Of a stretch of 64,000 nucleotides of DNA, positions 1-8,451 are shown in pieces (positions within the stretch are counted from its first letter, which is position 1; each line of letters starts with the position of its first letter). The stretch spans positions 102,426-166,425 of the forward strand of contig CALFMO010000016.1 in NCBI GenBank assembly GCA_937879855.1, given 5' to 3'. This stretch comes from an uncultured Acidobacteriaceae bacterium (GTDB lineage Bacteria > Acidobacteriota > Terriglobia > Terriglobales > Acidobacteriaceae). The position numbers were made by a program, and so were the translations under genes. The notes below the pieces were generated by a model. That model was not told the origin of the DNA. It saw nothing but the letters and a program-made list of their open reading frames with translations, and made no database searches.

Positions 1-439
1 CCGCTCCCGTTGCATAGCCGTGCTGTTGGAAAGCTTGCGCAATCGAACGGAATCGAGCTTCGAGCGGTTGCCCAGTGAAATCCTGGACTCCGTTCTGGAA
101 CGGATACAAGCCCGTCAGAATGGCTGCATGCGAAGGCCAGGTTAGCGGAACTTGCGATACGGCTCGCTCGAAGACGATCCCATCTTTGGCCAGCGAGTCG
201 AGCGTGGGCGTCTGAATTTCTTTCGCTCCGTAGCATCCCACGTGGTCGGCGCGCACCGTGTCAATCGTTATCAGAATTACGTTGGGCGTGGTGGCCTTGG
301 CACCAGGAGCCGTGGTCGCTGCCGGAAGGGGCGCGACTATCACGATGAGCCATAACACGAGTTGGAAGCCGCTTTTCAAGGCTGTCGTACGAGAGTCGAT
401 GTCGGAAACGGCCGCCGACCTGAGACATTGGCCTCGCAT
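1..439 (-). CDS. Sulfatase-like hydrolase, N-terminal part (cut by window edge)
   Basis: The reading frame starts at an ATG two bases after the stop of the upstream sulfatase gene and runs off the left edge, so the two genes are probably co-transcribed. About 50 residues with a hydrophobic export segment precede the alkaline-phosphatase-superfamily entry NVILITIDTVRADHVGCYG, where the Asp is a metal ligand. The nucleophile region reads PLTWPSHAAILTG. The family's usual Cys/Ser in CxPSR is Thr here, as in the two neighbouring paralogues. It is probably an exported phosphoryl- or sulfuryl-ester hydrolase; the substrate is unknown. Confidence 0.85.
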   Translation of the reverse strand, partial: MRGQCLRSAAVSDIDSRTTALKSGFQLVLWLIVIVAPLPAATTAPGAKATTPNVILITIDTVRADHVGCYGAKEIQTPTLDSLAKDGIVFERAVSQVPLTWPSHAAILTGLYPFQNGVQDFTGQPLEARFRSIAQAFQQHGYATGA

Positions 440-441
440 GG

Positions 442-2397
442 CTATTGAGGTTTAGTTTGCTGGGCTTTCTGCATCTCCTGATCCGCTTCCGCATTCAGAC
501 CCTTTGCCAACAGCGCCTTCGCAAGCGCCGCGTGGACGCCAGAGTCGTGGGGATCGAGATCGGCGGCTCGGCGCAATTCGGCGAGTGCCTCGTCGATGTT
601 TCCCTGGTAAAACAGCAGTTCACCCAGAGCCCTGTGTCCCGCACCATATTGCGGATTAATGGTGACAGTCTGACGAAATGCGGCTATCGCTTCCGGAACC
701 ATCTTCTTTTGCGTGTACGCTGCACCCAGATTATAGGCGGCAGAGAAGTTCGTGTCGTCCAACTCCAAAGCGTGCTTCAGCGCTTGAATCGCCTGATCGA
801 AGTCGCCGGTACGAGCATAAGCAAGGCCCAAATTGAAGACGGCCAGCGAATAGTCCGGGCTAAGTTGCAGCACGCGCTGAAGCTCCGACACCGCGCGCGG
901 AAACTCGCGCAAGCGATAATAGTCAAGCCCCAGCAGATAATGCACCGGAACAGAATCCGGCTCCGTCTTCAGCGCTGCAGTCAGCTTCTCTATCGAACTC
1001 TCATAGCGACCGTGCTGGCTGTCGGCGATGGCGTCGGAGATCAGCTCGTAAGTTTGGATGCGATCCTTGGGATCCGGCAACGAGCGGTCGGTGATGGTAG
1101 GATTGCCGCCCCCGGAAAAGCCGGCGTACCCTAAAGACTTCAGCCGCTCCATCAGCGCGGGATCGAGGCCAGTCTTCTGCGCGAGTTCCTGACCAGCGGT
1201 GTATTGGCTTATGAGCGTTGCCAGGCGGGCGTGCAGTTCTTCGCTCACCGCCTTCTTCTCCGCGTAAAGATTGCGCGTTTCGCCCGGATCGGTGGACAGG
1301 TCGTACAGCTCTGGTTTCGGAGCATCGATAAATTGATACTTTTCCGTCTCTACCGATCTCAGTTCACTCCAGTTGAAATGAAGCCGCGGCAAGAAAGTCT
1401 CCGCATAAAGATTGCGCGGCTCCCCTGGCTTTTTCGGAGCCATCAGCGGCAGCAGGTTCTGACCTTGCACTTGCGACGGGGCGTCAAACTTCAAGGCCTG
1501 GAGCACTGTTGGCGTCAAGTCGGCCAGGCTCACCATTTCCGATACGACGCTGGCCGCCGAATTTCCCGGAAGACGAATGATTACCGGCACGTGTAGCGTG
1601 GCATTGTAAATGAAGAAACCGTGAGTCTTTTCACCGTGTTCGCCGAGACTTTCCCCGTGATCGCCACTGAGCACGATGAGAGTATTTTGGTACAGGCCGT
1701 TTGCCTTAAGAAAATCGATCAGGCGCCCAACCTGCGCGTCGGCAAAAGCGATTTCTCCATCGTAAGGGCGATCTTTGTACTGCTCGCTGTACGGAGCGGG
1801 CGGACGGTATGGATAGTGGGGGTCGTAGAGATGCATCCAGAGGAAGAATTTATTGCTATGGTTCTTGCCAAGCCAGTCCAGTGCCACATCTGCAACGGCG
1901 TTGCCCGGACGCTCCATCTCCTCGAGATTCGATTCCTGCAGCCGGTTGAAATCGAAGTGATCGTAATAAAAATCGAATCCTTGGTTCAACCCAAAGCGCG
2001 AGTCCAGTACAGCCGAGCCGATCACCGCTCCGGTAGTGTATCCATGCTGCTTGAGGATCGAGGCCAGTGTGGGCTGGCTGGGGTTCAGCTTGTTGCCGCT
2101 GAAATCATGCATGCCGCTAAGCGTGGGGTAGGTTCCCGTGAAGATTACAGTGTGCGCCGGAAGCGTAACCGGCACGGGCGTGTAGGCACGCTCGAAGCGC
2201 ACGCCATCGGCAGCGAGCGCATCGATGTTAGGAGTTCGAATCTGCTTGTAGCCGTAGCATCCGAGGTGGTCCGCCCGCAGGGTGTCAATGGTGACCACCA
2301 CCACGTTAGGCGCAGGTTTCACCTCGGCCAGCAATCCAGAGCAGACCAGGAAAAAGCTGGTGATCAGCAGGAATATAAAGCGCCCGAGAGAAACCAT
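442..2397 (-). CDS. Exported sulfatase-like hydrolase with C-terminal TPR domain
   Basis: 651 residues from the ATG at 2397; a TTG nine bases upstream is possible but less likely. The order is: signal peptide (about 1-24), an alkaline-phosphatase-superfamily catalytic domain (about 30-430), then at least four tetratricopeptide repeats to the end. Visible metal-site motifs are VVVTIDTLRADHLGCYGY (Asp38) and SGDHGESLGEHGEKTHG. The nucleophile position is Thr78 (VTLPAHT) where formylglycine sulfatases have Cys or Ser, so a phosphodiesterase or phosphatase role is as likely as sulfatase activity. A TATAAT hexamer about 12 bases upstream of the ATG could be a -10 element. A paralogue is transcribed divergently and another lies just downstream. 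Confidence 0.9.
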   Translation of the reverse strand: MVSLGRFIFLLITSFFLVCSGLLAEVKPAPNVVVVTIDTLRADHLGCYGYKQIRTPNIDALAADGVRFERAYTPVPVTLPAHTVIFTGTYPTLSGMHDFSGNKLNPSQPTLASILKQHGYTTGAVIGSAVLDSRFGLNQGFDFYYDHFDFNRLQESNLEEMERPGNAVADVALDWLGKNHSNKFFLWMHLYDPHYPYRPPAPYSEQYKDRPYDGEIAFADAQVGRLIDFLKANGLYQNTLIVLSGDHGESLGEHGEKTHGFFIYNATLHVPVIIRLPGNSAASVVSEMVSLADLTPTVLQALKFDAPSQVQGQNLLPLMAPKKPGEPRNLYAETFLPRLHFNWSELRSVETEKYQFIDAPKPELYDLSTDPGETRNLYAEKKAVSEELHARLATLISQYTAGQELAQKTGLDPALMERLKSLGYAGFSGGGNPTITDRSLPDPKDRIQTYELISDAIADSQHGRYESSIEKLTAALKTEPDSVPVHYLLGLDYYRLREFPRAVSELQRVLQLSPDYSLAVFNLGLAYARTGDFDQAIQALKHALELDDTNFSAAYNLGAAYTQKKMVPEAIAAFRQTVTINPQYGAGHRALGELLFYQGNIDEALAELRRAADLDPHDSGVHAALAKALLAKGLNAEADQEMQKAQQTKPQ

Positions 2398-2469
2398 GGA
2401 CAACAAGAATTATACCTTGCTGTAACGGCATCCCTCGTCCGGATGCCCGCCGCGATTGTGCTAGTCTGA

Positions 2470-4428
2470 ATGACCGTGAGGGTTTTCCATCCGCTACTGA
2501 TCTGCTGCCTGGCTACGACGCTCAATGCCGGAACAGCAGCGCAGACCAAATCGCCGCCTGATGTTTTTCTTGTAACGATCGATACCCTGCGGGCCGACCA
2601 CATCCGCTGCTACGGTTATGATCGAGTCGAGACTCCCGCCTTAGACGCGCTAGCGAAAGATGGAATCCGTTTCACGCAGGCCTTTACTCCGAGCCCCATC
2701 ACCAATACCTCCCACACCAGCATTCTTACCGGATTGCTTCCCAGTACGCACGGGGTTACTGACTTTGGCGTACCACTTTCTTCATCGCATCCAACCTGGG
2801 CGGAATTGCTGCACGAGCATGGTTATCACACCGCGGCATTTATCGGCGCGGTGATTCTTGACAGCAAAACCCTTGCCCCTGGCCTGGATCGAGGCTTTGA
2901 TTTCTACGATAACTTTCCTGAGCACCCGCACACCAAAACGCGTTGGGGCCGGGTCGAACGCCGCGGTATGGACGTAGTGCAACGCGCGGAATCGTGGTTG
3001 AACGCGCACACGGCAGGACCTCGTTTTGTTTGGGTGCATCTCTACGATCCCCATGATCCGTACGAGCCTCCTGCTCCTTATTTGCAACGCTACAAGGGTC
3101 ATCTGTACGACGGCGAGATTGCTTATGCCGATTCCGCGCTCGAGAACTTCATTGCATATCTCAGGAAGCATGGCTGGTACGAGAATGCGCTAATCGTCGT
3201 GGTCGGCGATCACGGCGAGGGTTTGGGAGAACACGGAGAGAATACCCATGGGATTTTTCTCTATGATTCGACGACACACGTTCCGTTGATCTTGAAACTG
3301 CCCGCGCCTGGCGTCGCTGGAAAAGTCATCGACGCGCAGGTGCGAACTACCGACATCCTGCCCACGGTGCGCGATGTGGTGGGCGCTCCAGACCCGCAGC
3401 GCCTGGATGGCGAGTCCCTGAAGACGTATTTCGGCGGCACTGAAACGACTTCCCGCATTGCTTATGGGGAAACTGATTATCCCTTGCGCTTCGGATGGGC
3501 GCCGCTCCGGTCGGTGCGAACCGAAGAGCACAAGTTTATTGAGGCGCCGCGTCCAGAACTTTACGAACTGCGCGCCGACCCGGGCGAACTCGACAACAAA
3601 TACGAGCCCTGGAACCCGCAGGTGCAGAAGTCGCGCGAATTGCTGGCTGACTTGCGCGCCAAAGCTCCGCCGGCCGAAACGTCCAAGGGAGTCGTGGGGC
3701 AGGGAACCATCGACGAACTGAAAGCGCTGGGTTATTTGGGCAGGGCCGATGCGGGGAGTTCGACTAGCGTTCCCGAGCCCTCCATGTTGCCCGATCCCAA
3801 AGACAAGATCGAAGAACAGAATCTTCTGCACTCGGCCATGATGGCGGACGATGACAATCGCGAAGCGGACGCTCGCGCATCTCTGGAGAAAGTTCTGCAA
3901 TTGGATCCCAAGTCGCCTACCGCGCTGCGGCAACTGGGCGAATTGGAATTAAAGGCCGGGGAATATGCACGGGCGGCACAACACCTGAAAGGCGCAATGG
4001 AGGCCCGTCCCGATGACGCCACGGCAGCTTTCTATGAAGGGCAGGCCTTGGAGGGGACGCACGATCCCGCAGGCGCGCGGGACGCCCTGGAGGCGAGTTT
4101 GAAACTTATGCCAGGACAATTCGAGGCTCGCCTGCTGCTAGGCCGCCTATACATGGAGCTGAAAAATCCCCGGGAGGCCGAGGACCAGATGGAGGCCGGG
4201 CTCTTACTTCAACCGGACAGCATCGAAGCAAAGCTTGGCCTGGCTAATGCGCAAATCGCTGCCGGCAAATTCGCTGAAGCGGTGCAAGTCCTTGAGCCGC
4301 TTGCTAAGGCGCAGCCCAGGAACGCAGAAATATTTGACTCATTGGCACACGCGTACTCAGGGTTGGAAAGGAAGGCGGAAGCGGATCAGGCGACAATTCG
4401 AGCCCGACTCCTGCGGCAACACAAATAG
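2470..4428 (+). CDS. Exported sulfatase-like hydrolase with C-terminal TPR domain
   Basis: 652 residues, divergent from the paralogue ending at 2397. A signal peptide (about 1-24) is followed by the catalytic domain, with the metal-site motif VTIDTLRADHIRCYGYD (Asp38) and VVGDHGEGLGEHGENTHG. The nucleophile position is again Thr78 (ITNTSHTSILTG), and the Pro two residues on is also lost, so classic formylglycine chemistry is unlikely. From about residue 450 the protein is TPR-rich (about five repeats), suggesting a protein-interaction tail. It probably acts in the periplasm or at the cell surface on an unknown ester. Confidence 0.9.
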   Translation: MTVRVFHPLLICCLATTLNAGTAAQTKSPPDVFLVTIDTLRADHIRCYGYDRVETPALDALAKDGIRFTQAFTPSPITNTSHTSILTGLLPSTHGVTDFGVPLSSSHPTWAELLHEHGYHTAAFIGAVILDSKTLAPGLDRGFDFYDNFPEHPHTKTRWGRVERRGMDVVQRAESWLNAHTAGPRFVWVHLYDPHDPYEPPAPYLQRYKGHLYDGEIAYADSALENFIAYLRKHGWYENALIVVVGDHGEGLGEHGENTHGIFLYDSTTHVPLILKLPAPGVAGKVIDAQVRTTDILPTVRDVVGAPDPQRLDGESLKTYFGGTETTSRIAYGETDYPLRFGWAPLRSVRTEEHKFIEAPRPELYELRADPGELDNKYEPWNPQVQKSRELLADLRAKAPPAETSKGVVGQGTIDELKALGYLGRADAGSSTSVPEPSMLPDPKDKIEEQNLLHSAMMADDDNREADARASLEKVLQLDPKSPTALRQLGELELKAGEYARAAQHLKGAMEARPDDATAAFYEGQALEGTHDPAGARDALEASLKLMPGQFEARLLLGRLYMELKNPREAEDQMEAGLLLQPDSIEAKLGLANAQIAAGKFAEAVQVLEPLAKAQPRNAEIFDSLAHAYSGLERKAEADQATIRARLLRQHK

Positions 4429-4451
4429 TCGATGAGCAAGGTCGCGATCCG

Positions 4452-5678
4452 CTATTTCTGCGCTACGGTGCCTTCTGAATTCTCAAAAATTGCGCTCAGC
4501 ACGTGGCCGCGCATCTGAGCCGGCTGCTCAATGCCGTAGAGGTGCAAGATTGTCGGGGCAATGTCATACACCGAAACCTCGAATCCCATCAGGCGCAGAT
4601 CGTGCTTGATACCGGGACCAATCGCAAAGAACGAACCAGGTACATCGTCGCCGTCGGCAAAATCATGCTTGGCAACCACCGGCGTGGTTTTCTCGTGGTC
4701 CATGTGCGCGTGAGGATCGGTTTCTTCGAATTCCCGCAGCGGCTTGATGCCGTGATCAGAGACAATAATCACGTAGGTATTGTCATCAACGTGCTTCAGC
4801 ACAGCGCCCAGTACTTTATCGAAAGCAATGTACTGGTCAGGGAAGGCGTCGGTGCGAACCGCGTTGATCTTGGGATTGTAGCCCGCGTTATACGGCGCGA
4901 TGGGATAGAGCCAGTGCCCCGTCCGGTCTTCGCAAGACTGCCCTAGCCAGGTAAACTCCGTGGGATGATGATCCAGTAAGTAATCGAATAGCTGAGTCTG
5001 CTGATCGCGGATGAGTTGGACTTTGCGCAGCCACGCATCAATGGCGGCCGTTTCGTGTCCCTGCAAATCCGCGGCTGACGGCATCCGTTCGCAGTCGATA
5101 TAGAAATCACCCACGTTCTTAAGCAGCTCCGCTTTCAACGCCGGTGGATATACGGCATTCCCGCCTTCCACTTGCGACAACTTGGGAGCACATAGCACGC
5201 CGTCCTCACAATTCTTGCCGTGGGTCAGCATGCCGCTGATCATGTATCCATTCACCGGCATAACTGGGAACGTCGCAGGCACATTCGCCATCCCCACGGT
5301 CACACCCTTTTTAGACAGCATCGACCAGATCGGTTCCTGCTTGAGCATGTTGGTGTTGGCTGTGATGCCGCCCACGATGAAGCCGGTCACGCCGTTATCT
5401 TCGGGCTTGGTGCTCGTGAACATCGTGCTAAAAACACGCGGACAGTTCGGCGCGGAGACTGTGCGCAACTTGCCGTAAGCGCCCTTCTTGATCATGCTGG
5501 AGAGATTGGGCATCTTGCCTTCCAACAACAGAGGCCGAATCACGTCCAACTCCATGCCGTTTACGCTCAGCACCACCACCCGAGGCTTCGGTTTGGCGGT
5601 CGTCTGGGATTGGCCGAACAGGGTCAAGGACAACGAGAGAAGTGAGAGCAGCAAAGCTGAAAAGAATCGTCGTAACAT
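4452..5678 (-). CDS. Exported type I phosphodiesterase/nucleotide pyrophosphatase-like protein
   Basis: 408 residues from the ATG at 5678, which has AAAGGTGG eight bases upstream. The frame stays open upstream through a tRNA gene, but those codons cannot be protein. A signal peptide of about 23 residues precedes an alkaline-phosphatase-superfamily domain of the phosphodiesterase/ectonucleotide pyrophosphatase type: RVVVLSVNGMELDVI, MPNLSSMIKKGA, the metal motif VIIVSDHGIKPL near residue 300, and late His/Asp ligands around HAHMDHEKTTP. The usual nucleophile Thr/Ser before Pro reads NCP here, so catalytic competence is uncertain. It is convergent with the TPR sulfatase at 2470-4428. The substrate is unknown. 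Confidence 0.8.
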   Translation of the reverse strand: MLRRFFSALLLSLLSLSLTLFGQSQTTAKPKPRVVVLSVNGMELDVIRPLLLEGKMPNLSSMIKKGAYGKLRTVSAPNCPRVFSTMFTSTKPEDNGVTGFIVGGITANTNMLKQEPIWSMLSKKGVTVGMANVPATFPVMPVNGYMISGMLTHGKNCEDGVLCAPKLSQVEGGNAVYPPALKAELLKNVGDFYIDCERMPSAADLQGHETAAIDAWLRKVQLIRDQQTQLFDYLLDHHPTEFTWLGQSCEDRTGHWLYPIAPYNAGYNPKINAVRTDAFPDQYIAFDKVLGAVLKHVDDNTYVIIVSDHGIKPLREFEETDPHAHMDHEKTTPVVAKHDFADGDDVPGSFFAIGPGIKHDLRLMGFEVSVYDIAPTILHLYGIEQPAQMRGHVLSAIFENSEGTVAQK

Positions 5679-5772
5679 CGGGGGCCCACCTTTTCCTGGG
5701 ATCATGAGAGGTAAAACAATATTTCGGAGGCTGGAAACTGTTGTACGAATCTTGTGCGTTTCCAGCATGTTC

Positions 5773-5857
5773 TGGTGCGGAAGGGGGGATTTGAACCCCC
5801 ACGCCTTTCGGCGCCACCCCCTCAAGATGGTGTGTCTGCCAGTTCCACCACTTCCGC
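5773..5857 (-). tRNA. tRNA-Leu (anticodon GAG)
   Basis: The minus strand folds as a class II tRNA. The acceptor stem GCGGAAG pairs with CTTCCGC and is followed by A and an encoded CCA. The D arm is of the leucine type (GTGG...GGCAGAC). The anticodon stem is CCATC/GGTGG with loop TTGAGGG, giving anticodon GAG. The long variable arm is CGCC-GAAA-GGCG, and the T arm is GGGGG-TTCAAAT-CCCCC. Its 5' 36 bases also encode the C-terminus and stop of the adjacent integrase, so it is the element's attachment gene. Confidence 0.95.
5822..5857 (-). other. Probable attachment-site core within tRNA-Leu
   Basis: The 5' half of tRNA-Leu, up to the anticodon loop, is also the last 12 codons of the integrase gene (…EVVELADTPS, stop TGA in the anticodon loop). 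Integrases that end inside a tRNA gene mark the junction of an integrated element, with crossover within the shared segment. I searched by eye for a second copy of this sequence around 56-58 kb and elsewhere and did not find one, so the partner att site is not located. Confidence 0.6.
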
Positions 5858-7105
5858 ACGCTGTAACTGCCACGCGCTCAACATTTTAGCAAGATCGGCC
5901 TCCGAGGGCAATCCCAACTGCACCGGATTTTGCACCGACCCTTTGCATTCTACACGAGTCTCCGGCCGCACCAACTCTCCCAGCCTCCGGAACAATTTCT
6001 CGACCGCGTCCTCGCGTGGATGTACGTAGCGCATGGTCGTCTTAATGTTATCGTGCCCGGCGACGTACTGCAATGTAAACGGATCGGTGTGCTCGCCCGC
6101 CTCGGTCAGAAACGTGTGCCGGAGAGCATGCAGCCCGGCATCGGGGTGCGTTGAGATTTTCCCGCGCAGTCTCTGAATCTGCGCTTCGAGCGTCCAGGGT
6201 GCGAGTCGACTCGTGCGATCGTGAGGGCTCGTGAACACGTAAGCGCAGCGGGATTCGGCGAGAAGAGCCTCGAGAACTTGTTTCATTTCGCGATCGATAA
6301 TCAGCCTGCGCTTGCGCGCGCGCCGCTTCAGTCCACGCTTTATCGTCAGCTCGCCGCAGACGCTCGGATCCTCGAGCGGCTCCGGATAAAAACGCACGCA
6401 GTCCTTCATGAGCATCAGCATTTCGTTGCGGCAGATCCCAGAGTGTCGCGCCAGGATCGAAGCCGAACGTAATGGCTGTTCTGCAGTCAGAATCCAGGTG
6501 ATGTACTCCGCCGCACTGTAAACGTAATCGGTCTCGCGCTCCGCGCCCTCATCGCGCCCGTATTGCTCCACGACCGGGACCTTTTCGATGAGCTTCAACT
6601 TGAGGTTCGCGTAACGGAGTGCCTTGCGCAGCGTGGCAAGATAACGATTCACGGTCGTCTTCGTGACCGGCGTTCTCTTGCCGTTGCGCCGGCGGCCGGC
6701 AACTTTCAATGCCCAGATCTTGAAGGCTTCGATGTGGGATTCATCGATTTCATCAAGACGAAGGTCGGCCCAAGGCCCGTAGGAAAGAAGCTTCTCGTAG
6801 CTCTCGTGGTAGAACTTGACGGTGCCCTTTTGCTCTTCTTTGGCGGTCGACACCCAATCATTAAACGTGGTTTGGAATTCGCGCAGGGTGGGAGGAATCT
6901 TTTTCGCCGGCTGCCCGTTTGATTTACGCTGAGGCTCGGGTTCTTCGAGTCCAACCGCCTGACGGAGGACGCGGGCCCGCGCCGCCGCGGCGATCGATTC
7001 GGCTTCGCGCCGGTTTCCCGTCCCCGTCGAACGATAGTATTCCTTCCCGCGATACTGAAACTTGTACGCGTAAAAGGAACTGCCTGGACGCTTGAAGACC
7101 TTCAT
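5822..7105 (-). CDS. int: Tyrosine-type site-specific integrase
   Basis: 427 residues. The N-terminal part (about 1-60) has an Arm-type DNA-binding look (FYAYKFQYRGKEYYRSTGTG). A SAM-like core-binding domain follows at about 75-180, and the catalytic domain occupies the rest. The catalytic set is visible: Arg in SGICRNEML, the His-x-x-Arg box HALRHTFL, the later His in VAGHDNIKTT, and the nucleophile Tyr in MRYVHP. The gene starts within TGATG, overlapping the stop of the excisionase-like gene by one base. Its 3' end lies in tRNA-Leu, which points to the integration target. It should catalyse integration and, with a directionality factor, excision of the conjugative element. Confidence 0.95.
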   Translation of the reverse strand: MKVFKRPGSSFYAYKFQYRGKEYYRSTGTGNRREAESIAAAARARVLRQAVGLEEPEPQRKSNGQPAKKIPPTLREFQTTFNDWVSTAKEEQKGTVKFYHESYEKLLSYGPWADLRLDEIDESHIEAFKIWALKVAGRRRNGKRTPVTKTTVNRYLATLRKALRYANLKLKLIEKVPVVEQYGRDEGAERETDYVYSAAEYITWILTAEQPLRSASILARHSGICRNEMLMLMKDCVRFYPEPLEDPSVCGELTIKRGLKRRARKRRLIIDREMKQVLEALLAESRCAYVFTSPHDRTSRLAPWTLEAQIQRLRGKISTHPDAGLHALRHTFLTEAGEHTDPFTLQYVAGHDNIKTTMRYVHPREDAVEKLFRRLGELVRPETRVECKGSVQNPVQLGLPSEADLAKMLSAWQLQRAEVVELADTPS

Positions 7106-7326
7106 CAGCCTGCTGCGCGGCGCGTGTTTTCGGTGACAAACTGCCGAATAGTTTCGGGCCGGAACATCACGCGCGTGCCGACCTTAACGTAATCGATCCT
7201 ACGGGCCTGAATCCAGTCCCGCAAGGTCTTTGGCGAAATGCCGAGCAAATGGGCTGCCCGGGGTACATCGAGCAGCGGTTCGATCGCGCCTGGCATTGGG
7301 CTGGTGGTGACTTCGTGCAATGCCAT
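7105..7326 (-). CDS. Excisionase-like HTH DNA-binding protein
   Basis: 73 residues with a MerR/helix-turn-helix_17 fold signature: VPRAAHLLGISPKTLRDWI, followed by the beta-wing VKVGTRVMFRPE. AAAGGAGG lies about six bases before the ATG. It is translationally coupled to the integrase (one-base overlap). Small proteins of this family next to integrases usually act as recombination directionality factors or regulators of int; which of the two applies here cannot be read from sequence. Confidence 0.85.
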   Translation of the reverse strand: MALHEVTTSPMPGAIEPLLDVPRAAHLLGISPKTLRDWIQARRIDYVKVGTRVMFRPETIRQFVTENTRRAAG

Positions 7327-7614
7327 GGATGGCCTCCTTTGTAAGGGGGCGGCAGTTTCCCGACCGCCCTCGGAATTCTCTCGTCTCGAGTGAGCGCCTT
7401 CAGCTTCCTTCCTTGTGGGCCGTGACGGTAATGCCGAGCATCCTGCCTTTTTGGAAGGGCTGCGCCCGTGATTGCCTCTGTTTAAGCCAAAATGAAAAAT
7501 CCGTCAAACCGACATCGAAGAGAAGGCCGACGGGATGGCATCGAGGTCAGAATTCTCCAAGAGCGTCAGGAGGGGACGTTTTTTCGAATTTCCAAGACTC
7601 CGGCGCAACGCTCG

Positions 7615-8451
7615 TCATTCGGGAAAGCCTGCTTGCCGCAGTTCCCGCCGAACCGTGCGGAAGACCTCGTTGAATTCGGGGACCACTTCGATCTGATGAC
7701 CGAGCCTCCCCGCCCACAGAGCCCTGAGTCGCGCTTCTTTTGCCAGAATCCGCTCCTCGAGGCCTGCGATTTCTTTCCCGCGGAACTGAAGTTTCTGCTC
7801 GATCGCCGGAACTAATTCAGCTAGGTCGACTCCCTCGTGCACGGTCAGATACCAGAGGTCGTAGAGATCGCGCGGTTCGTTACGCGCCCGGTCTTGGAGT
7901 GCGACGATCTTTTCGGCAGCGATTTCGTTCAGACTGTAAGCCGAGACCAGGCGACCTTCGGGCAGGTCTTCGAATTCGGGATACGCCCGTAGAACCGGAA
8001 GTTGCTCAATCGGAAAACACAGTACTTCGTTGATCGTGATATCCACCTTGACGCTGTTTGGGGCGGGAAGAGGTCCTTGATAGCTGAGGTAAAAGGTGTA
8101 GCTATTGGCGTGGTTCTGCCGATCTTCGCGATCGAAGGCGAAACGGATTCCCGAAGCCTGAGCCACGAACCGGTAAATCTCTTCTAGTCCTTCCCGGATC
8201 TCGGCGAACTCGGCCGCGCGTGCCAGCGTGAAATCAAGATCCTCGGAAAAACGGTAGTCGCCAAAGTGACAGCGCTTCAGAGCGGTGCCGCCCTTAAAGA
8301 TCAGCAGATCTTTGAGCTGACTGCCACTGAGTCCAACCAGAAACCATGCCAGGCAATAGTCGCGCTCCAACACGGCCTCTGGAATTCGGCGGCCTCCGTG
8401 CTCGCGAAAGAGCCGGTTTGCGAGAAGAGATAGATTGCGCTGTGCGATCAC
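7615..8451 (-). CDS. abiEii: AbiEii/AbiGii-type nucleotidyltransferase toxin
   Basis: 278 residues. It has the AbiEii nucleotidyltransferase core: KGGTALKRCHFGDYRFSEDLDF (about residues 54-75, broken here as KGGTALKRC and RFSEDLDF) with the paired acidic residues of a DNA-polymerase-beta-like active site. Further conserved pieces are EIAAEKIVALQDRARNEPRD and DLYDLWYL. The start codon overlaps the stop of the antitoxin gene (ATGA), so toxin translation is coupled to the antitoxin. In characterised type IV AbiE systems the toxin is a tRNA- or NTP-acting nucleotidyltransferase that causes reversible growth arrest on phage infection. Here it sits beside the integrase and could stabilise the element or abort infection. 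Confidence 0.9.
   Translation of the reverse strand: MIAQRNLSLLANRLFREHGGRRIPEAVLERDYCLAWFLVGLSGSQLKDLLIFKGGTALKRCHFGDYRFSEDLDFTLARAAEFAEIREGLEEIYRFVAQASGIRFAFDREDRQNHANSYTFYLSYQGPLPAPNSVKVDITINEVLCFPIEQLPVLRAYPEFEDLPEGRLVSAYSLNEIAAEKIVALQDRARNEPRDLYDLWYLTVHEGVDLAELVPAIEQKLQFRGKEIAGLEERILAKEARLRALWAGRLGHQIEVVPEFNEVFRTVRRELRQAGFPE

Noticed and set aside
445..1134. Long plus-strand frame of 229 codons
   Set aside because: It is antisense to the TPR region of the sulfatase-like gene, with no family resemblance; a GC-rich shadow.
1621..2469. Plus-strand frame of 282 codons
   Set aside because: Antisense to the catalytic domain of the sulfatase-like gene, whose motifs are unmistakable.
5679..5873. 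N-terminal extension of the phosphodiesterase frame across the tRNA-Leu gene
   Set aside because: The added codons come from the tRNA itself, and a good ribosome binding site and signal peptide support the ATG at 5678.
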